This document shows positions 7,456-7,988 of a stretch of 7,988 nucleotides of DNA, in pieces (the stretch's first letter is position 1; each line of letters begins with the position of its first letter). The stretch spans positions 1 to 7,988 of the forward strand of contig DAOMNN010000112.1 in assembly GCA_035443825.1 (NCBI GenBank), read 5' to 3'. The stretch comes from DAOMNN01 sp035443825 (GTDB lineage Bacteria > Pseudomonadota > Gammaproteobacteria > Burkholderiales > Rhodocyclaceae). A program made the translations under genes and the position numbers. The notes under the pieces are model-generated. The model was not told the origin of the DNA. It ran no database searches and saw nothing but the letters and a program-made list of their open reading frames with translations.

Positions 7456-7988
7456 TCAGGCTTTCAGCTTGCGCAGACCTTCCGCGAGCAGCCACAGTGC
7501 CCGGTTGAGCCGGACATTCTTGTCGATGCCCTGGACAGGCCGTGTGCGCTGCTGTCGCCCATTGGCGCTGCGACCGGTCAGGCCGCCTTTGACGAGGTTC
7601 TCCTGCACCCGGTTGAACGTAGACCACAGGTCCGCGTGGGTGTCGTCGAAACGACGGGGGCGCAGGATCTGGCTTTCCGTGATCGGCAGGGTTTTGCCGG
7701 GTTCGTCGTACTTGAGAACCAGGGCCGATCTGGCGAAGACTTCGGCCTCGCCGTCATCGAGCGCGATGGCACGCATGGCGTCACGCGAGTCCTGCACCTG
7801 CTCGAAGCCATGCAGCACCTCATAGGCGCCTTCGATCACGTGATCGATGACATTGCCCTTGTGATGCACGCGCACGTCGGCGAACGTGTCGCCGCACACC
7901 AGGCCGTTCTGGCAGACGAAGCGGAACATGCCTGCCAGCATCTGGTAGCTGCTGGTGCCATCGTGCGAGTTGATCAGGATGATTTCGT
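7456..7988 (-). CDS. DUF932 (phage/plasmid-like) protein, N-terminus cut by window edge
   Basis: The minus-strand frame is open from the right window edge to TGA at 7456, giving about 177 C-terminal residues. An in-frame ATG at 7941 exists but is internal: codons before it encode INSHDGTSSYQ, which joins MLAGMFRFVCQNGLVCGD, the conserved core of the DUF932/phage-plasmid-like family. The part seen continues with DEPGKTLPITESQILRPRRF and ends LLAEGLRKLKA. The family has no well-defined biochemical function; members are encoded mostly on plasmids, integrative elements and prophages, often near replication or conjugation genes. Complete proteins are usually about 250-350 aa, so the start lies outside. 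Codons are GC-rich at the third position, more so than in the regulator. It converges on the LysR gene and shows no functional link to it. Family recognition is from motif memory, not a search. Confidence 0.82.
   Translation of the reverse strand, partial: EIILINSHDGTSSYQMLAGMFRFVCQNGLVCGDTFADVRVHHKGNVIDHVIEGAYEVLHGFEQVQDSRDAMRAIALDDGEAEVFARSALVLKYDEPGKTLPITESQILRPRRFDDTHADLWSTFNRVQENLVKGGLTGRSANGRQQRTRPVQGIDKNVRLNRALWLLAEGLRKLKA

Noticed and set aside
1..7988. CRISPR array, insertion sequence ends, riboswitch or defence system
   Set aside because: No regularly spaced repeats, transposase, terminal inverted repeats or long structured leader were seen, and every long gene is a known metabolic, regulatory or DUF932 family.

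Overview
The window reads as chromosomal DNA of a GC-rich betaproteobacterium. The electron-transfer flavoprotein beta chain at the left end has the sequence style of Rhodocyclales or Burkholderiales. The single-chain indolepyruvate-type ferredoxin oxidoreductase is also common in that group (Thauera, Azoarcus, Aromatoleum and relatives). No rRNA or tRNA is present, so the genus cannot be fixed from the sequence alone.

Layout, left to right. A minus-strand series reads leftward from about 6190: a fused 2-oxoacid (indolepyruvate-type) ferredoxin oxidoreductase of 1180 aa, then acetoacetyl-CoA synthetase (aacS), then etfB, which runs off the left edge. Gaps are 44 and 22 bp, each gene has its own Shine-Dalgarno sequence, and the set looks like one transcription unit. 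A LysR-type regulator is divergently transcribed from 6286. The two share a 95-bp AT-rich intergenic region with an imperfect 18-bp palindrome (6227-6244) that is a good candidate operator. To the right of the regulator is a 255-bp stretch without a convincing gene. Beyond it is the 3' part of a minus-strand DUF932 (phage/plasmid-like) gene, which suggests the edge of a mobile or plasmid-derived region.

How the genes could work together (inference). The oxidoreductase would convert a 2-oxo acid derived from an amino acid to an acyl-CoA, reducing ferredoxin. ETF takes electrons from acyl-CoA dehydrogenases. AacS activates acetoacetate, the end product of leucine breakdown and of tyrosine/phenylalanine breakdown through homogentisate. 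The set therefore fits regulated amino-acid catabolism, with leucine or aromatic amino acids as leading substrates. The sequence does not decide between them.

I see no clearly new biological system. The points most worth a second look are the operon composition, the candidate LysR operator, the codon-composition break at the etfB/aacS junction, the unusual cysteine layout of the oxidoreductase, and the probable mobile-element edge on the right.
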